Shown here one piece after another: positions 61,301-64,000 of a stretch of 64,000 nucleotides of DNA. The first letter of the stretch is position 1; every line of letters starts with the position of its first letter. This stretch comes from Luteolibacter arcticus. GTDB lineage: Bacteria; Verrucomicrobiota; Verrucomicrobiia; Verrucomicrobiales; Akkermansiaceae. The DNA lies in assembly GCF_025950235.1 (NCBI RefSeq), contig NZ_JAPDDT010000018.1:1-64000 (forward strand), written 5' to 3'. A model generated the notes under the pieces. The model was not told where the DNA came from. It saw only the letters and a program-made list of their open reading frames with translations, and ran no database searches. The position numbers and the translations under genes are program-made.

Positions 61301-64000
61301 ATGGGGGAAGACTTCCCCATTGCGATGAACTTTTCTCCAGATGAAGTCATCGAGCTCTTCAATCAAGCGCTGGAGCGCACCCCCGCCGAGCGCGCGGCGT
61401 GCCTGGACCAGGCATGTTCGGGCGACTCCGGCATGCGGCACCGGATGGAAGAGCTTTTGCGGGCACACGACAGCGCTGGCGCTTTCCTGCAGACCCCGGT
61501 GAGCCTGCTGCATGCCGCCGAGCCCATCGGCGAAGGCCCAGGCAAACGAGTCGGCCGGTACAAATTGATCCAGCAAATCGGGGAAGGCGGATGCGGCGTG
61601 GTCTTCCTCGCCGAGCAGGAGCAGCCGGTGCGCCGGGAGGTCGCCCTCAAGATCGTGAAGCCCGGCATGGATACCCGCAGCGTGATCGCGCGGTTCGAGT
61701 CCGAGCGCCAGGCGCTTGCCATGATGGAGCACCCGCACATCGCCCAGGTGTTCGACGCCGGCGCGACGGAAGCGGGCCGTCCCTACTTCGTCATGGAGTT
61801 GGTTCGTGGCGAAAGAATTACCGACTACTGCAATCATCGGAAAATGACGCTGAAGGAGCGGCTGAAGCTCTTCGTGCAGGTCTGCCATGCGGTCCAGCAT
61901 GCGCACCAGAAGGGCATCATCCATCGCGACCTGAAACCGTCGAATATTCTGGTCAGCACGACCCAGGAGGGGGAGCCGTTGCCAAAGGTGATCGACTTCG
62001 GGATTGCGAAAGCGACGGCCGGCCAGCAGTTGACGGACAGGACCTTTTTCACGGCATTCGAGATGTTGGTGGGCACGCCGGCATACATGAGCCCCGAGCA
62101 GGCGGACCTGAAGAATTTGGACGTGGACACCCGCACCGACATCTACAGCCTGGGCGTGTTGCTCTACGAGCTGCTGACCGGCACGATGCCCTTCGAGGTT
62201 CGCGAGATCCAGAAGGCGGGGCTCGATGAAGTCCGCCGCGACATCCTCGACAAGCTGCCCGTGCGGCCCTCGATCCGTCTGAAAAGCCTGACCGCCGGGG
62301 GCCTCGGGACGTCGTCGCAGCAGCGGCATGTGGAAGCTCCGCGGCTGCCCCGGCTGATCCGGGGGGATCTCGATTGGATCGTGATGAAAACGCTCGAGAA
62401 GGACCGCTCGCGGCGCTATCCCACGGCCAACGCGCTGGCACTGGACGTGCAGCGCCACCTCGCGAACGAACCGGTCACCGCACGACCGCCCAGCAGGCTC
62501 TATCAGGTCGGCAAGCTGGTGGCCCGCAACCGGCTGCTGGTCGGGAGTCTCGCGGTGATCGCGCTCCTGCTGGTGACGAGCCTCGCCACCGTGTCGCTCT
62601 CGCTGGCGAGGGAACGGACGGCTCGCGAGCAGGCGGAAAGCGAGAGAACCAAGGCCAAGGAGGAAGAAAAGAAGACGAGCCGGGCGAACGAGGTGCTTGG
62701 CGAGATGCTGAGCAGCGTGGCCCCTTCGATGGCGCTGGGGAGGGACACCACGATACTGCGCGAGCTTCTCGACCGGACCGACGGGGAGATCTCGAAGAAT
62801 CTGAAGGACCAGCCCGAGGTGGAGGCCAAGCTGAGGATGCTGCTGGGGAATTCCTATTTCGAGATCCGGGACATCGGGTCTGCCGAACGAATGCTGCGGC
62901 GGGCGCTGGAAATCTATGAAGCCTCGGACCGCCCGAAGCGCCTTGAGACCGCAAGCGCGAAAAGTGCCTTGGGTTACATCTCCCTGAGCAACGGCGACCT
63001 CGAGGAAGCCGAAGCATATTTCAAGTCGGCGGATGAACTCTGGCGGGAATTCGGTCCGAAGGGTAAAGAGGGAGAGATCCGCACGATGGAGTACCTCGCC
63101 ATCATGCGGTCGCGCCAAGGTCGGAACGAGGAGGCTGAGTCCCTCATGCGGCGTGTTTACGAATCGCGTCGAACCCGCAATTCCCCGGAGGATCTCGAAC
63201 TCATCAATACATTGACCAGCTTGGGCCTCGTCCTGCATGGCGCTGGAAAATATGCCGAAGCGGAGAGCAGCTATCGCGAGGCTCTCCAGATGATGCACCG
63301 CAAGCATGGCGCCGAACACCCAATCCAATTGGGAACGATGATGAACCTCGCCAAGGTGACCTCCGCACAGGGCAAGGCCGATGAGGAAAAGGGTTTCCTG
63401 CGAGAAGCCGTGGCCCTCTACCGGAAGCGCTTCCACCCGGATCATCCCGGCCGCTTGGAGGCGACGCTCAAGCTGGCGGAAGTGCACCGGAAGGCAGGCG
63501 ACCTCGCCAGCGCGGAGCCCTTGTATCGCGAAGTCATCGAGAACGGCAGCGGCAAGGACGATGCCAGGCCGACATCCGCCAATGCATCGCTTTCCCTGGT
63601 CCAAGCGCTGTTAGCGAAGAAAATGACCGGTGAGGCGAAGACCGTGCTCGATCAGGCACTCACCGCGGAGTTCATGGCGACTCCGGCATGCATCCCGCTG
63701 CTGGAAACACGGGCGAGCCTGCTGGCTCGAGCCGGGCGCTGGAAGGAAGCCGTGGCGGATGCCGCCAAGCTGGTCGAGATGCAGCCGGATAACCACGAGC
63801 GCTATCACAAGCTGGCGCCGCTGCTGGTCGCCGCGGGAGATCACGAAGCCTACCGGCATCTGTGCCCGGAGATCGTTGTTCGATTTGCCGCGACCACGAA
63901 TGCCCGCATCGCCGACCGCATGGCGAAGGACTGCCTGATCCTGCCAGGCGCGGTGGAGGACCTGGCACCCGTCGGCCGCATGGCGGATCTCGCGCTGAAA
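61301..64000 (+). CDS. Serine/threonine protein kinase with membrane helix and TPR repeats (3' end outside the window)
   Basis: The frame is open from ATG 61301 (ATG 61325 or GTG 61286 are alternatives) to the window edge, 900 codons. An N-terminal helical region (about 10-80) precedes a complete Hanks-type kinase: GEGGCGVV (about 94), VALK (K117), HRDLKPSN (H208-D210), DFG (232-234) and SPEQ. A single membrane helix lies at about 410-435 (LVGSLAVIALLLVTSLATVS). Extracytoplasmic TPR repeats run from about 540 to the end. This is the planctomycete/verrucomicrobial PknB-TPR type, which senses external cues. The long minus-strand frame over it is a composition shadow. Confidence 0.9.
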   Translation, partial: MGEDFPIAMNFSPDEVIELFNQALERTPAERAACLDQACSGDSGMRHRMEELLRAHDSAGAFLQTPVSLLHAAEPIGEGPGKRVGRYKLIQQIGEGGCGVVFLAEQEQPVRREVALKIVKPGMDTRSVIARFESERQALAMMEHPHIAQVFDAGATEAGRPYFVMELVRGERITDYCNHRKMTLKERLKLFVQVCHAVQHAHQKGIIHRDLKPSNILVSTTQEGEPLPKVIDFGIAKATAGQQLTDRTFFTAFEMLVGTPAYMSPEQADLKNLDVDTRTDIYSLGVLLYELLTGTMPFEVREIQKAGLDEVRRDILDKLPVRPSIRLKSLTAGGLGTSSQQRHVEAPRLPRLIRGDLDWIVMKTLEKDRSRRYPTANALALDVQRHLANEPVTARPPSRLYQVGKLVARNRLLVGSLAVIALLLVTSLATVSLSLARERTAREQAESERTKAKEEEKKTSRANEVLGEMLSSVAPSMALGRDTTILRELLDRTDGEISKNLKDQPEVEAKLRMLLGNSYFEIRDIGSAERMLRRALEIYEASDRPKRLETASAKSALGYISLSNGDLEEAEAYFKSADELWREFGPKGKEGEIRTMEYLAIMRSRQGRNEEAESLMRRVYESRRTRNSPEDLELINTLTSLGLVLHGAGKYAEAESSYREALQMMHRKHGAEHPIQLGTMMNLAKVTSAQGKADEEKGFLREAVALYRKRFHPDHPGRLEATLKLAEVHRKAGDLASAEPLYREVIENGSGKDDARPTSANASLSLVQALLAKKMTGEAKTVLDQALTAEFMATPACIPLLETRASLLARAGRWKEAVADAAKLVEMQPDNHERYHKLAPLLVAAGDHEAYRHLCPEIVVRFAATTNARIADRMAKDCLILPGAVEDLAPVGRMADLALK

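Noticed and set aside
61253-63604. 783-residue minus-strand frame over the kinase gene
   Set aside because: The plus strand encodes every kinase motif and TPRs; the minus frame is long only because of GC-rich codon structure.

Overview
This window looks like chromosomal DNA of a high-GC Verrucomicrobiota bacterium, plausibly close to Luteolibacter or another member of the Verrucomicrobiales. That assignment is inferred from the gene families: a DUF6288-type exported protein with PA14 and autotransporter-associated repeats, a YdjY-domain protein, a PEP-CTERM protein, SdrD-B-like giant surface proteins, an LpxR-type outer-membrane deacylase and PA14/Ig mosaics. No rRNA, tRNA, CRISPR array or intact insertion sequence was seen.

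Layout. 0.2-6.6 kb (minus): a 1871-aa exported mosaic protein and a YdjY protein. 6.9-7.8 kb: a broken GntR-type regulator and gene-free debris with a hairpin. 7.8-10.5 kb: membrane fatty-acid desaturase, LpxR-like protein and a small unknown. 10.7-23.5 kb: an envelope and stress cluster of mostly small proteins (PRC-barrel/BON, three glycine-zipper proteins, PAP2 phosphatase, thioredoxin-reductase-like flavoprotein, cation/proton antiporter, YihY/BrkB, alpha/beta hydrolase, cardiolipin-synthase-like protein). 23.5-27.3 kb: a three-gene cassette (HNH nuclease, AAA ATPase, DUF4276 Toprim-like protein) with the look of an anti-phage or anti-plasmid system. It lies between two direct copies of the 5' end of the neighbouring M50 protease gene.

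27.2-47.0 kb: two large M50 (site-2-type) metalloprotease paralogues, both on plus, bracket a four-gene minus-strand operon. The operon starts with a 3674-aa surface protein that carries ten exact-length 121-residue repeats. A PEP-CTERM protein, a second exported protein and a VKOR-thioredoxin disulfide-forming fusion follow. This could be one secretion, folding and processing module, but that is inference.

47.1-52.2 kb: a small exported protein, then a minus-strand housekeeping operon in the order CPBP protease, comF, accD, antitoxin, toxin, folC. The toxin-antitoxin pair sits inside the accD-folC pair with start/stop overlaps, so folC translation is probably coupled to that of the toxin. 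52.2-57.3 kb: genes interspersed with short palindromic intergenic repeats, a GAF protein, membrane proteins and two very small genes (46 and 48 aa) that are easily missed. 57.3-64.0 kb: a 2-Cys peroxiredoxin with a strong terminator, small unknowns, an orphan antitoxin, an ABC-F ATPase and a Ser/Thr kinase with TPRs that runs off the right edge.

Most starts were adjusted by protein homology recalled from memory or by gene overlap, because Shine-Dalgarno sequences are weak throughout. No database search was run, so family assignments rest on motifs recognised by eye.
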